From: Halorhabdus sp. BNX81
Lineage (GTDB): Archaea; Halobacteriota; Halobacteria; Halobacteriales; Haloarculaceae
Assembly: GCF_029229925.1 (NCBI RefSeq)
Contig: NZ_CP107254.1
Span: 1-64,000 of the forward strand
DNA: 64,000 bases
Reading direction: 5' to 3'
The stretch's first letter is position 1. Each line of letters begins with the position of its first letter. Under the pieces are notes generated by a model. The model made no database searches, was not told where the DNA came from, and worked only from the letters and a program-made list of their open reading frames with translations. This document shows, in pieces, positions 18,343 through 28,219 of this stretch. The translations under genes and the position numbers were made by a program.

Positions 18343-20280
18343 ATGCCACGTGACACGACTCGGCGTCGATTTTTGCTCGCCGCAGGCGCAGGGGGACTGA
18401 CCGCCGTCGCCGGTTGCGGCGGGGACAGTGAATCCACGAACCCGGATACTGCAACCCAGGACGATCCCGAGACGGGTTCGGGCGGGGGGTCCACGGACGA
18501 ACCATCCGACGAGACGGACGACTCGACCGAGGAGACCCCCGTCGACTCGGATGGGGGCACCCTCCAGATGATGGCGACCGGCTCCATTCAGACGCTTGAC
18601 CCTATCAACGCGAAGGGGTCTGGTGCGGGCTACAACCAGTACAACCAGCAGCTCATGTACTTCCCGGACGGCCACTATCCGCCCGAACCCGCGCTGGCGA
18701 CCGGATACGAGGTGTCCGACGACGGGCTCACGTACACGTTCGATCTCCGTGAGGACGTCACGTTCCACGACGGCAGCGAGTTCACTGCCCACGACGTCGT
18801 CTACTCCTATCGCCGCCTCGCCGAATCCCCGAACTCACGTAACAAGGACGACATCATCGGCGAGACGCTGACGATCGACCACGAGAAGGACGCGACGCTT
18901 TCCGAGCCGACCGACGAGGAGACCCTCGAGGATGTCGTCCCCGGCAGCCTCGCCGTGGAAGCGGTCGACGATTACACCGTCGAGATAACGCTTGCCTCCC
19001 CCTTCGAGTACACACTCTTCCAGATCGCCGGCGGCGCGTTCGCGATCATCCCGGAGGGTTCGGTCGGTGACATCGAGGGCTACGACGGCGAGTACGACTA
19101 CAACGAGTTCTTCAGCACCGAGGGTGACGGCCCGACGTTCGCCGGGGCCGGCCCCTTCCAGGTTGACTCCTGGCGGAAAGGCAGCCAGATCACCCTCTCG
19201 GCCTTCGAGGACTACTACGGCGGCGAACCCGACCTCGACGGGATCACGTACACTGTCGTCGGCAGCGGGAACACACGCCTCCAGCGATTCACGAACGGAA
19301 ACGCTGACATTCTGGAGGACATACCGACGGCCTCGTTCAACCCCAACAACGTGTCGATCGAGCGTGAAGCGGGCAACCGTTCGCTCGGTACCTACGCGCT
19401 CGACGACGGAACCGACGTCAACTACGGCGAGATCCCGGCGCTCACGACGGAGTACATCGTCTTCAACACCCTGGAGGTCCCGCTGGCGGTCAGGCGTGCG
19501 TTCGCGTACGCGATGAACCAACACGACATCGCCGAGAACGTCTACAAGGGGACGGGTAAACCGGCCTATCACATCGTCCCACCCGCGGCCTACCCTACTT
19601 TCGAGGATAGCCAGTCCGGCGAGGCTTCCTATGACCGCCACGCCGAGACCGGCTACGAATCGAACACCGACTTCGCCGCCGACGGCTATCCCTACGGCTA
19701 CGGCGAGACGCGACTTGCGGACGCTACCACGGTGATGGAGCAAGCGGGCTACGGCGAGGACAACCGGTATGAACTCACCGCGACGACCATCACCGGCGAC
19801 AGCGGGTATCAGCAGGTGTTCACCCGTCTCCAGTCGAAACTCCGGTCGGTCTACATCGACATGGACATCGAGGAAGCGGAGTTCGGGACGATCATCAGTC
19901 GCGCCATCTCCGGCGACATGGAGGTGTTCGGACTCGGCGACGGCATGGAGTACCCCGGCCCGCAGAACTTCCTCCGGTTTCTCCACGGCCAGAACCCGTC
20001 GACGCAGTTCACGCGATGGGGGGCCGAGGGCAGCTACGCGACCGAGGAGTACCGCCAGACCGCACGGGAGGCCTGGGACAAACACTACGCCGCCGACGGG
20101 ATGACCCGCGAGGACCACAACGAAGCCTTCCAGACCGTCGAGGAGATGAACTGGGCATCCGTTCAGGAACTCCCCTTCCTCCACCCCATCAGTCAACGGT
20201 TCTGGCACGATGCGGTCGACGTCGAGATGTACGGCGTCATGGAGAACCAGGCCTTCGACAACACCACGCTTCAGCGCTGA
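18343..20280 (+). CDS. dppA: ABC importer substrate-binding lipoprotein (SBP_bac_5)
   Basis: An extracellular solute-binding protein of 645 residues, family 5 (oligopeptide/dipeptide, nickel or oligosaccharide). A Tat signal (TTRRRFLLAAGAGG) is followed by a lipobox ending in AGC, so the mature protein is exported folded and lipid-anchored outside. An acidic Thr/Asp-rich linker leads into the binding domain (DPINAKGSGAGYNQY, GYEVSDDGLTYTFDLREDVTFHDG). It heads a five-gene importer operon. The substrate is uncertain: archaeal members of this family carry either peptides or di/oligosaccharides. Confidence 0.92.
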   Translation: MPRDTTRRRFLLAAGAGGLTAVAGCGGDSESTNPDTATQDDPETGSGGGSTDEPSDETDDSTEETPVDSDGGTLQMMATGSIQTLDPINAKGSGAGYNQYNQQLMYFPDGHYPPEPALATGYEVSDDGLTYTFDLREDVTFHDGSEFTAHDVVYSYRRLAESPNSRNKDDIIGETLTIDHEKDATLSEPTDEETLEDVVPGSLAVEAVDDYTVEITLASPFEYTLFQIAGGAFAIIPEGSVGDIEGYDGEYDYNEFFSTEGDGPTFAGAGPFQVDSWRKGSQITLSAFEDYYGGEPDLDGITYTVVGSGNTRLQRFTNGNADILEDIPTASFNPNNVSIEREAGNRSLGTYALDDGTDVNYGEIPALTTEYIVFNTLEVPLAVRRAFAYAMNQHDIAENVYKGTGKPAYHIVPPAAYPTFEDSQSGEASYDRHAETGYESNTDFAADGYPYGYGETRLADATTVMEQAGYGEDNRYELTATTITGDSGYQQVFTRLQSKLRSVYIDMDIEEAEFGTIISRAISGDMEVFGLGDGMEYPGPQNFLRFLHGQNPSTQFTRWGAEGSYATEEYRQTAREAWDKHYAADGMTREDHNEAFQTVEEMNWASVQELPFLHPISQRFWHDAVDVEMYGVMENQAFDNTTLQR

Positions 20281-20380
20281 TGGCGACAACTGCGAGGGAT
20301 GCACCGCTAGAATTTATGCCTTGGAACTCCGTGTCGGCCGCGGACGATCGATCTCCGAGACACCAGCGGGGTGAGTGTCA

Positions 20381-21448
20381 ATGAGCAGACTGGGCTATCT
20401 CGCCAAACGCCTCGCGATGGCGATCCCGGTCGTCTGGCTCGGGACGACGATCACGTGGTTCGCTATCTTCATGGGACCGATCGACCCGGCCAGCCGGCTA
20501 CTCAGCGAGGGCCAGACTCGAAATCCGGCCGCCTACGAGGCCGCCCGGACGCAACTCGGCCTGAACCAGCCCCCGCTCCAGCACTACGTCGACTGGATGA
20601 CGAACCTCATCACGTTCGACCTGGGCCAGACCTGGGTGCTGTACGAGGGCTCGAACGTCAACGCGCTCATCCTCGATTTCCTGCCCCGGACACTCTGGCT
20701 CGGGCTCTGGTCGGTCCTGATCGCCGTGGTGATCGGTGTCCCGCTCGGGTTCTACGCCGGATTGCACTCGAACTCGCTGTCGGATTATCTGGCCTCTTTC
20801 GGCGGGATCGTCTGGCGGGCGATGCCGAACTTCTGGCTTGCGATCATGCTGCTCGCCGTGTTGAGCCTCTCGCCGACGCTTCCCTGGATCCACCTGAGCT
20901 GGGACCCCCTCGCCGTCTCCCTCGACTCGTTCACCTTCGAGTGGGAGTCCGTTTTCGTCCCGATCGACGCGATATCGGGGAGTCCGGACATGTCCCGCAT
21001 CGGGACGGTCGATGGCTTCCTGGCGGCGACCAAGAAGGTCCTGCCGGCGGCGCTGGTGCTGGGCTCGGCATCGATGGGCAACGAGATGCGGATCGGCCGG
21101 ACGGCGATGCTCGAAGTCCGCAACGAGGACTACGTCGACTTCGCGAAGGCAAAGGGCGTCTCCGATCGCGTCCTCGTCTGGAAGCATATCTTCCGGAACG
21201 CGCTGGTCCCGCTGATCCCGATCATCACCAGCGAGGCGTTCCTGCTCATCGGCGGGTCGGTACTCGTCGAGACCGTCTTCGGCATCAACGGCATCGGCCA
21301 GCTGTTCTACGAGGCGGCCACCTCCGGCGAACTTCCGCTCGTCGGGACGCTAATGTACGTCTTCATACTCATGACTGTTGGTATCAACCTCATTCAGGAT
21401 GTCCTGTACACGATCGTCGATCCCCGCGTCGGCGTGGAGGGTCCCTGA
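20381..21448 (+). CDS. dppB: ABC importer permease, DppB type
   Basis: An inner-membrane permease of 355 residues. It starts with the DppB hallmark N-terminal membrane segment (YLAKRLAMAIPVVWLGTTITWF). The C-terminal half carries the EAA-like loop RNEDYVDFAKAKGVSDR, where the ATPase docks, and SVLVETVFGINGIGQL. The ATG at 20381 is chosen; a GTG at 20375 is an equal alternative. A 100-base gap after dppA contains TAGAATTTATGCC, a possible internal promoter or processing site. Confidence 0.93.
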   Translation: MSRLGYLAKRLAMAIPVVWLGTTITWFAIFMGPIDPASRLLSEGQTRNPAAYEAARTQLGLNQPPLQHYVDWMTNLITFDLGQTWVLYEGSNVNALILDFLPRTLWLGLWSVLIAVVIGVPLGFYAGLHSNSLSDYLASFGGIVWRAMPNFWLAIMLLAVLSLSPTLPWIHLSWDPLAVSLDSFTFEWESVFVPIDAISGSPDMSRIGTVDGFLAATKKVLPAALVLGSASMGNEMRIGRTAMLEVRNEDYVDFAKAKGVSDRVLVWKHIFRNALVPLIPIITSEAFLLIGGSVLVETVFGINGIGQLFYEAATSGELPLVGTLMYVFILMTVGINLIQDVLYTIVDPRVGVEGP

Positions 21449-21449
21449 C

Positions 21450-22913
21450 GTGTCCGACGCAACTCCCGTCGAGGATCGGCGATTGTTCGAAACAACCGGG
21501 TCCGATGCCGTGCTGTCCGCGTGGCTGCTTGTCGGCGTCGTCCTCTTCGCGCTGGAGGCGGGCGCAGTCGCGAACTTCCTGACCGGCCTGCTCGCCGATT
21601 TCGTCGGGGCACTCCCGACGGCCGGCAGCGACGGATCGCTGCTATCGAGCGTCACCGCAGTCTTCGACGCCGCTCAACAGCAGACGAACGCGATCCCGAC
21701 CGTGCTCTCGCGGGACGTCGTTCCCAATGCCGGCCACTGGAACGGACAGCAGTGGGTCGGCACCTTCTTCGGGCTGTCGCCCGGCGTCTCCTGGGCGATC
21801 CGGACGGTACTCGTCTACGCCTATGCGTTCGCGTGGGTCGCCTGGGCCGCCGTCGGGTATCGCTACTACCGCCGGGAGATCAGAGCCGCCGACTGGACGC
21901 CCCGCGACGACGTTATCGATCGCTTTCGATCACACCGGTGGGGGCTGTTCGGCGCGCTGATCGTGTTCATGTTCGTCGTGATGGCGATCTTCGCGCCGAC
22001 GCTCGGCCCGACGACCGTCGAACAGAACATGCGCAACTCCTACGCCTACGAGATCGACTACTGGAACGAGGAAACCGGCTCCGTCGAGTCGATCCTGGTC
22101 GGCGAGGCCAACCTCGATTCCCAGTCGACCGGCGACAGTTCGCGGGTGATGCCGCTGACCTACGACGACTACGGCCGGTTCCACCCCTTCGGGACGATGC
22201 CCAACGGCCGTGATCTGTTTACGTTCATCGCCGTCGGGTCACGGATATCGCTGGTCATCGGCGTCCTCTCGGTCGGGTTGAGTGCCCTGCTTGCGGTCTC
22301 GCTGGCCCTGATCGCCGCCTACTACAAGGGTCGGGTTGACCTCGGCACGGTCCTGGTTTCGGACGGCGTGATGGCGATGCCACAACTCCTGCTCATCATC
22401 ATGCTCACGACTGTTCTGGGCGACACGTGGATCGGTGACGTTTACAGCGGCGGGTTCGTGCTCGCGCTCATCTTCGCCTTTACCGGATGGACGTACATGT
22501 GGCGGTCGATTCGTGGCCCCGCCCTGCAGATCGCCGAACGCGCCTGGATCGACGCCGCCCGGAGCTTCGGCCAGCGGCCACGGACGATCATGCGCAAACA
22601 CATGCTGCCGTACGTGACCGGCTACGTCCTGATCTACGCCTCGATGACCCTTGGCGGGGCGATCATCTCGATCGCCGGCCTCTCGTATCTCGGCCTCGGC
22701 GTCGCGCCGCCGACCCCCGAGTGGGGCCGGGCGATCAAGCTCGGCCAGGACTACGTCACCACCGGCTCCTGGCACATCTCGCTCATCCCGGGCGTGCTCA
22801 TTACGCTCGTCGTCACCGGGTTCAACGCGCTCGGCGACGGCGTCCGGGACGCGATCGATCCCCAGTCCGACAGCGCGATCGGCTCGGCGGCCGGCCGGGG
22901 TGGTGGCGCATGA
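21450..22913 (+). CDS. dppC: ABC importer permease, DppC type, with N-terminal extension
   Basis: A permease of 487 residues, well above the usual ~300 of DppC. Residues 1 to about 155 are an additional domain with two membrane segments (VLSAWLLVGVVLFALEAGAV; TVLVYAYAFAWVAWAAVGY). The standard DppC part starts near 170 (HRWGLFGALIVFMFVVMAIF), includes a periplasm-side insert, and ends with the EAA loop (RAWIDAARSFGQRPRTIM) and YLGLGVAPPTPEWG. It begins with GTG one base after the dppB stop. Confidence 0.92.
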   Translation: MSDATPVEDRRLFETTGSDAVLSAWLLVGVVLFALEAGAVANFLTGLLADFVGALPTAGSDGSLLSSVTAVFDAAQQQTNAIPTVLSRDVVPNAGHWNGQQWVGTFFGLSPGVSWAIRTVLVYAYAFAWVAWAAVGYRYYRREIRAADWTPRDDVIDRFRSHRWGLFGALIVFMFVVMAIFAPTLGPTTVEQNMRNSYAYEIDYWNEETGSVESILVGEANLDSQSTGDSSRVMPLTYDDYGRFHPFGTMPNGRDLFTFIAVGSRISLVIGVLSVGLSALLAVSLALIAAYYKGRVDLGTVLVSDGVMAMPQLLLIIMLTTVLGDTWIGDVYSGGFVLALIFAFTGWTYMWRSIRGPALQIAERAWIDAARSFGQRPRTIMRKHMLPYVTGYVLIYASMTLGGAIISIAGLSYLGLGVAPPTPEWGRAIKLGQDYVTTGSWHISLIPGVLITLVVTGFNALGDGVRDAIDPQSDSAIGSAAGRGGGA

Positions 22914-23959
22914 GCCGCGCCGACGCCCCCGACCGGACCGAGATCGGGGCGCACCCCGGAGATCGCGACGGGGAGCCGCTGCTCGCTGTCCGTGATCTCC
23001 GGACGGTGTTTTACACCGAACGCGAGACCATCCACGCCGTCGACGGGATCTCCTTTGACGTCCATGCCGGCGAGACGGTCGGTCTCGTCGGCGAATCCGG
23101 GTCGGGGAAATCCGTCACGGCACGGTCGATCCTCGGTCTCGTCGACGAGCCGGGCGTCATCGAGGAGGGGGCAATCCGTTTCAAGGGCGAGAATCTGGTC
23201 GAAGCTGGCTTCGAGGCCCACCGCGGCGATATCGCGATCGTCTTCCAGGATCCCGCCAATGCGCTCAATCCGGTTTACACCGTCGGCAACCAGCTTCGGG
23301 AGGCCCTCTCGATCCACCAGGGGCTGACCGGCGACGCGGCGACCGAGCGCGCGATCGAACTCCTCGAAGCTGTCGGGATCCCCGACGCGCCACGCCGACT
23401 CGGGGAGTATCCCCACCAGTTCTCCGGCGGGATGGCCCAGCGGGCGGTCATCGCGATCGCGCTGGCGTGTGATCCTGACCTGCTGGTCTGTGACGAACCG
23501 ACGACCGCTCTGGACGTGACGATCCAGGCTCAGATCCTCGACCTGCTGGCCGACCTTCAGCGTGAGGAAGACCTCGCGATCCTCTTTATCACCCACGACA
23601 TGGGCGTCATCGAGGAGACCGCCGACCGGGTGAACGTGATCTACGCCGGCGAGATCGTCGAACGCGCGCCCACGCAGCGCCTCTTTGCCGAGCCGGAACA
23701 CCCCTACACCGAAGCCTTGCTGGAGAGCATTCCCGGACGGACGCCGCCAGATCAGCGCCTGCCGGCGATCGAGGGCGAGGTCCCCACGCCGAACGGTCCC
23801 GCTGACGCCTGCCGGTTCGCGCCCCGCTGTCCGATGGCCGTCGAGGCGTGCCGGACGGCTGCCCCCGACCCCGTCGAGGTATCGGCTGCCGTCGACCACG
23901 CCGCCGCGTGCATATTTGCCGGCGACGACGGCGACCGGACTGGGGGTGACGACGAATGA
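22910..23959 (+). CDS. dppD: ABC importer ATP-binding protein, DppD type
   Basis: An ABC ATPase of 349 residues with Walker A GESGSGKS, Q-loop IVFQDP, signature FSGGMAQR, Walker B LLVCDEPTTALD and switch H in FITHDMG. The C-terminal oligopeptide-transporter domain has its cysteines (CRFAPRCPMAVEAC and later AACIF), which in this family may hold an iron-sulfur cluster. The ATG at 22910 overlaps the dppC stop in ATGA. Confidence 0.93.
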   Translation: MSRADAPDRTEIGAHPGDRDGEPLLAVRDLRTVFYTERETIHAVDGISFDVHAGETVGLVGESGSGKSVTARSILGLVDEPGVIEEGAIRFKGENLVEAGFEAHRGDIAIVFQDPANALNPVYTVGNQLREALSIHQGLTGDAATERAIELLEAVGIPDAPRRLGEYPHQFSGGMAQRAVIAIALACDPDLLVCDEPTTALDVTIQAQILDLLADLQREEDLAILFITHDMGVIEETADRVNVIYAGEIVERAPTQRLFAEPEHPYTEALLESIPGRTPPDQRLPAIEGEVPTPNGPADACRFAPRCPMAVEACRTAAPDPVEVSAAVDHAAACIFAGDDGDRTGGDDE

Positions 23960-25293
23960 CCGCCTCAGTCCCCGACGGCAGCTCGATGTCCGCCTCGACG
24001 GACGACGATCGCGACACGTTTCTCGACATCCGCGATCTACAGACCCACTACACGGACGGGTCGCTGTTCGGTGCCGACCCGCCGGTCCGGGCGGTCGACG
24101 GCGTCTCGCTGTCGATCCAGCGCGGCGAGACCCTCGGCCTGGTCGGCGAGAGCGGGTGTGGGAAGACCACGCTCGGCCGGACGCTCGTCGGCCTGGAGGC
24201 CGCGACCGCCGGCTCCGTCGTCGTCGACGGAACCGACGTGACCGCCCTCTCGGGGAGCGACCTCCGGGCGTGGCAGCGTCGTGTCGGCATGGTGTTCCAG
24301 GATCCCCAGGAGAGCCTCAACGATCGCCTGACGGTCGGCGAGATCGTCGCCGAGCCACTGGAGGCTCACGACTGGGGAACCCCCGCCGAACGCGAGGACC
24401 GCGTCTTCACGCTGCTCGATCAGGTCGGGCTTCGTGAGGAGCACTTCTATCGCTACCCCCACCAGTTCTCGGGCGGCCAGCGCCAGCGCGTGGCGATCGC
24501 CCGCGCACTCGCCCTCGAACCCGAGTTCCTGATCCTCGACGAGCCCGTCTCGGCGCTCGACGTCTCTGTCCAGGCGCGGGTCATCAACCTCCTCGAGGAA
24601 CTCCAGGCCGAACTCGGACTGACCTACCTCTTCATCGCCCACGACCTCTCGCTCGTCCGGCACATCGCCGACCGGGTCGCCGTGATGTACCTCGGGAACG
24701 TCCTCGAAGTCGGGCCGACGGAGCGCGTCTTCGCGGACCCGGCCAATCCCTATACTCGGTCGCTCCTGTCGGCGATTCCGGGCTCTTCGAGTCCGGCCCC
24801 CGAGGACCTCGATCGGATCACGCTCCGTGGGACGCCGCCGAACCCGCGGTACCCGCCCGAGGGGTGTCCGTTCGCGACCCGATGCCCGGCGAAGATCCCG
24901 CCCCCCGATCACGCCGACCTCTCGGCCGACGCGCTCGGCGCGATCGAGACGTTCCGGGACGTGTTACGGGAGCGCGCCCGGGCCGAGACTGGCCTGTCCG
25001 CCCGCCTCAAGCGACGGCTCGGACTCGACACCGGTGGCCGTTCGGTCGAGGCGATCGTCGAGGAACTGTTCGCGGACGTCACGCTGTCGTCGGCTTCTCG
25101 CGACGTGATCGATCAGGCGACAGCGACCGCGAGCACGGCCCCGGGCGAGGCGCTCGCGGTACTCGACGACGCCTTCGGTTCGGTCTGTGATCGCGAGTCG
25201 CCGGCCGCACATGTCGTTGATGACACCGAGCGAACGAGTCGGTGTCTCCGGCACCGTCCCGAGCACGACGATCCCGGGGGTGAACGGCCGTGA
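23956..25293 (+). CDS. dppF: ABC importer ATP-binding protein, DppF type, with insertion
   Basis: The second ATPase of the importer, 445 residues against the usual ~330. Walker A is GESGCGKTT, the signature FSGGQRQR and Walker [12 protein letters not shown]. The C-terminal cysteine domain (CPFATRCP) is split from its last cysteine (SRCLRH) by about 100 residues of helical, acidic sequence. The start overlaps the dppD stop in ATGA. The two different ATPases form the expected heterodimer. Confidence 0.93.
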   Translation: MTASVPDGSSMSASTDDDRDTFLDIRDLQTHYTDGSLFGADPPVRAVDGVSLSIQRGETLGLVGESGCGKTTLGRTLVGLEAATAGSVVVDGTDVTALSGSDLRAWQRRVGMVFQDPQESLNDRLTVGEIVAEPLEAHDWGTPAEREDRVFTLLDQVGLREEHFYRYPHQFSGGQRQRVAIARALALEPEFLILDEPVSALDVSVQARVINLLEELQAELGLTYLFIAHDLSLVRHIADRVAVMYLGNVLEVGPTERVFADPANPYTRSLLSAIPGSSSPAPEDLDRITLRGTPPNPRYPPEGCPFATRCPAKIPPPDHADLSADALGAIETFRDVLRERARAETGLSARLKRRLGLDTGGRSVEAIVEELFADVTLSSASRDVIDQATATASTAPGEALAVLDDAFGSVCDRESPAAHVVDDTERTSRCLRHRPEHDDPGGERP

Positions 25294-26174
25294 CCGACAA
25301 GGCGGGCGGTCCGGACGACGGGACTTCCGATCGACACGGAACGCGATACGGGAGTTCGATCCCGCGCTCGGATCGAGTCGCCGTCGCCCGCGAGGCGGCC
25401 AGGGCCGGCGGGGCCGTCGCCATGGCCGGGTTCAGGCGGGATCTCGACGTCGAAACCAAGGCGGGCAAGACCGACCTGGTGACGCGGGCCGATCGCGAGG
25501 CCCAGTCCCGGATCGCAGCCGTCATCGGCGAGCGCTTCCCCCAGGAACCGTTCGTCGGCGAGGAGGCCGACGCGATCGAGACCGTCCCCGAACGGGGGCC
25601 GGCCTGGATCGCCGATCCGATCGACGGCACCAACAACTACGTCCGGGGGATGCGCCAGTGGGCGACCAGCGTCGCGTCGGTCCGGGACGGCGATCCCGTC
25701 GCGGCGGCGACCGCCCTCCCGGCGTTGGGTGATATCTACGTCGGTGGGCCGGGTGGCGTGACGCGCAACGGCCGGCCCATCGGGGTGAACGACACCGCCG
25801 ACACGGATCGGTTCACCGTCGTCCCCACGATCTGGTGGCCCCGGGACCGCCGCGAGGAGTACGCCCGGGCGGCCGAAGCCATCGTCACCCGGTTTGGCGA
25901 CTTGCTCCGGTTGAAGTCCGTCCAGGTTGCCCTCGCCCTGCTGGCTGCCGGGTCGATCGAGGGTGTGATCACGAACGTCGAGACCAACCCCTGGGATACC
26001 GTCGCCGGCACGTATCTCGTCGAGCAGGCCGGCGGGACGGTCACCGACCTCGACGGCGAGCCCTGGCGACACGACTGCCGCGGACTCGTCGCCTCGAACG
26101 GCCAGGCCCACGAGACGGTGCTTGGGGCCGCCAACGCGATCGACCCGCCGACTGACGGATCCGGATCGGTCTAG
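25290..26174 (+). CDS. Inositol-monophosphatase family phosphatase
   Basis: A Mg-dependent, lithium-sensitive-type sugar phosphatase fold of 294 residues. Metal-binding motifs are GEEAD, ADPIDGTNNYVRG and, near the end, NPWDTVAGTYLVEQAGG, all complete. The GTG start overlaps the dppF stop by four bases, so it belongs to the importer operon. That context suggests it dephosphorylates something derived from the imported compound; inositol phosphate or fructose-1,6-bisphosphate are known family substrates. Confidence 0.9.
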   Translation: MTDKAGGPDDGTSDRHGTRYGSSIPRSDRVAVAREAARAGGAVAMAGFRRDLDVETKAGKTDLVTRADREAQSRIAAVIGERFPQEPFVGEEADAIETVPERGPAWIADPIDGTNNYVRGMRQWATSVASVRDGDPVAAATALPALGDIYVGGPGGVTRNGRPIGVNDTADTDRFTVVPTIWWPRDRREEYARAAEAIVTRFGDLLRLKSVQVALALLAAGSIEGVITNVETNPWDTVAGTYLVEQAGGTVTDLDGEPWRHDCRGLVASNGQAHETVLGAANAIDPPTDGSGSV

Positions 26175-26306
26175 TGTTGTGGGGTGACTCGGTCGACCCT
26201 GGCCGCGCTCCTTTAAGTGTCTCTGGTCACAAGGTGGAGATATAGACGGGGTTTCTCGGAGATGTCTTCGACCGGCGAGCGGTAAGTCTCTCGGGTCGCA
26301 CTTCGC

Positions 26307-27074
26307 TTAGTCTGCCAGTCCTCGCTCCCCGGAAGCCGATCGGGGGGTGGCGCGTGTCCGGACCAGTGAGTCACCCGATAGCTGGGGGATCTCCCGTCGG
26401 CCGTTGACGTTCATCGCGTACTCACGGACGTCCCGGCGGCGGATCGCGTTCTTCCTGACGTAGTCGGGTCCTTTCGCCGTCTCCAGTTGCTCGCTGAAGA
26501 GTTGGATCTCGGTTTCGGCGGGCGGCATGCCATCGAGGTACCGACTGATGAGGGCCGCGCCGACGTGATCCTCGATCGCGATCTCGCCCTGATAGCCCGC
26601 GCACACGAGATGGACGCGGTGGTCCGTTCGGCGGAGGAACCGGCCGATCGCTCGCGCGTTCAGCGGCGCGCCCACGAACACGTCGACGTCCTCGCCCCCA
26701 CGCTCGCGCAGCGTCGCCACGGTCCGGCCGCCGTTGGTCGAGGTCATGCTCACCGGCCGACCCTCGACGTCGATGTCCTCGACGTAACTCGGCGAGTTGA
26801 AGAAGTCATAGCCGTCTTCGGGGTCGTACTCGGCCGTGCGCCCGCCGCCGATGAGCGCGTCGGGGTGGGCGGCCCGGTAGTCGAACTCCTCGCCGCGCTC
26901 CTCGGGGACGTGGACGTGTGCTGCCCCCCGTGCCAGCAGTTCGATCACGGTGTTCGAGAAGTGCATCGTGTCGATGACGACGTACGCGCCTGGCTCCGGG
27001 TCCTGGGGGATGTCCTCGCAGCGTTCGATGAGTCGCTCGTCGAGTCGGCTATGAGCTGTGCCATCACGTACCAT
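26307..27074 (-). CDS. comB: ComB-family (2-phosphosulfolactate phosphatase-like) protein
   Basis: A 255-residue member of the ComB family, which in methanogens removes phosphate from 2-phosphosulfolactate on the way to coenzyme M. Visible family segments are AYVVIDTMHFSNTVIELLARGA near the N-terminus, SMTSTNGGRTVATL and GAPLNARAIGRFL. No ComA, ComC or other coenzyme M gene is nearby, so the substrate here is uncertain. A TATA box (CTTATATACG on the minus strand, about 27122-27113) lies 40 bases upstream. Confidence 0.85.
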   Translation of the reverse strand: MVRDGTAHSRLDERLIERCEDIPQDPEPGAYVVIDTMHFSNTVIELLARGAAHVHVPEERGEEFDYRAAHPDALIGGGRTAEYDPEDGYDFFNSPSYVEDIDVEGRPVSMTSTNGGRTVATLRERGGEDVDVFVGAPLNARAIGRFLRRTDHRVHLVCAGYQGEIAIEDHVGAALISRYLDGMPPAETEIQLFSEQLETAKGPDYVRKNAIRRRDVREYAMNVNGRREIPQLSGDSLVRTRATPRSASGERGLAD

Positions 27075-27112
27075 GTGTTCTCTCTACCCATCTATTCGGG
27101 CCCACCCTCAAA

Positions 27113-27122
27113 GGCGTATATA
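27113..27122 (-). promoter_or_regulatory. TATA box of comB
   Basis: CTTATATACG on the minus strand, 40-48 bases before the ATG at 27074, is a good haloarchaeal TATA match and predicts a short leader of about 15 bases. Confidence 0.55.
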
Positions 27123-27204
27123 AGAGTGCTACATAGCCCTCAGTAGCGATCCCGACGGCTATTCCCGCCGGCCCGCTACCCCACCGGCCACGACCGAGCG
27201 GCTG

Positions 27205-28191
27205 TCATTGCTGGTGGCGAGGATGGATCGTGGACTGGAGTCCGATCCGTTCGATCGCCCGGATGGCCGCATCGATTTGCTCCAGCTGATCGACCAGCCG
27301 GGCCAGGGAGGGATCGACGCCGTCGTCATGGCCTGAGTTGGATGCAATCTCCGTCCCGGTTTCGATCGGCGACAACTCGACAGCCTGTCCCGCTGTGGCG
27401 TCACCTTCGACAACGCGTTTCGTCGCCGCTTCGAGCGCGTCTCTGCGGGCTATCAATAGCTCGGCCACCGTCCGGGCCTGTTCGGCTTCGGGTTCAACCG
27501 CCTCGATCGCACGATCTAGCCGGATGATCCCCGTCGCGATCCGTTCGAGTCGGTCCGCAGTCCGGTGATACTGGGACAGCGCCACCCGATCGATCCCGAG
27601 TGCGTCGAGTTCGCCGAACGCGACGAGTGACCGATTGTAGTGGCGACGGATCAACGCGACAAGCCGCGTCACGTCCGCCATTCGATCACCGACCCGTCCG
27701 GACGTCTCCGTCTCGCCGGTCAGTGACTCGCGGACTGTTTCCTGCATCGTCGTGACGACCGACACTGTCTGCTCTATCGATTGGCGAACCGACACCGCGG
27801 AGGCATCGAGCATCGCCCGGACCACGATCTCGTCCGCATCGGCCGCAAGGACCTCAGTGCCAACGAGGCGTCGTGCGATGGTGCGAGCGGCCCGGCGTTG
27901 CTCGTCGGTGAAACCGTCATCGGCATGCAACGAGATCCGCTCGAACCCGGTCTCGTAGGCTCCCTGGATCGGTCGCTCGACGGGGTCGACGCTTGACTCC
28001 GTGATCGGTAGCGAGACCGACTCCAGCCCGTCTCCGTCCGTCTGTCGCCCGCGAACGATCAGCGAGCCGTCGCGGTGGGTGTACAGCCGGACAGCCTCGC
28101 CCGTCTCGAGACCCTCCCGCTTGGCCCACTCCTTCGGGACGGAGACCGTGAACGTCGAGCCGCCGACCTTCTGGATCTTGCGTGTCTCCAT
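27205..28191 (-). CDS. PhoU-like regulator fused to AbrB/SpoVT domain
   Basis: A 328-residue two-part regulator. Residues 1-48 are an AbrB/SpoVT-type DNA-binding domain (RKIQKVGGSTFTVSVPKEWAKREGL). The remainder, from about 90, is a PhoU-like helical bundle with paired repeats (SVRQSIEQTVSVVTTMQETV; YHRTADRLERIATGIIRL). It is the last gene of the pst operon, 28 bases after phoU, so it probably both senses PhoU-type signals and binds DNA to adjust phosphate-gene expression. The 'phosphate uptake regulator' naming is by family. Confidence 0.88.
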   Translation of the reverse strand: METRKIQKVGGSTFTVSVPKEWAKREGLETGEAVRLYTHRDGSLIVRGRQTDGDGLESVSLPITESSVDPVERPIQGAYETGFERISLHADDGFTDEQRRAARTIARRLVGTEVLAADADEIVVRAMLDASAVSVRQSIEQTVSVVTTMQETVRESLTGETETSGRVGDRMADVTRLVALIRRHYNRSLVAFGELDALGIDRVALSQYHRTADRLERIATGIIRLDRAIEAVEPEAEQARTVAELLIARRDALEAATKRVVEGDATAGQAVELSPIETGTEIASNSGHDDGVDPSLARLVDQLEQIDAAIRAIERIGLQSTIHPRHQQ

Positions 28192-28219
28192 CAGTCGCTC
28201 ACCTCCAGAGCGGGTTTCA

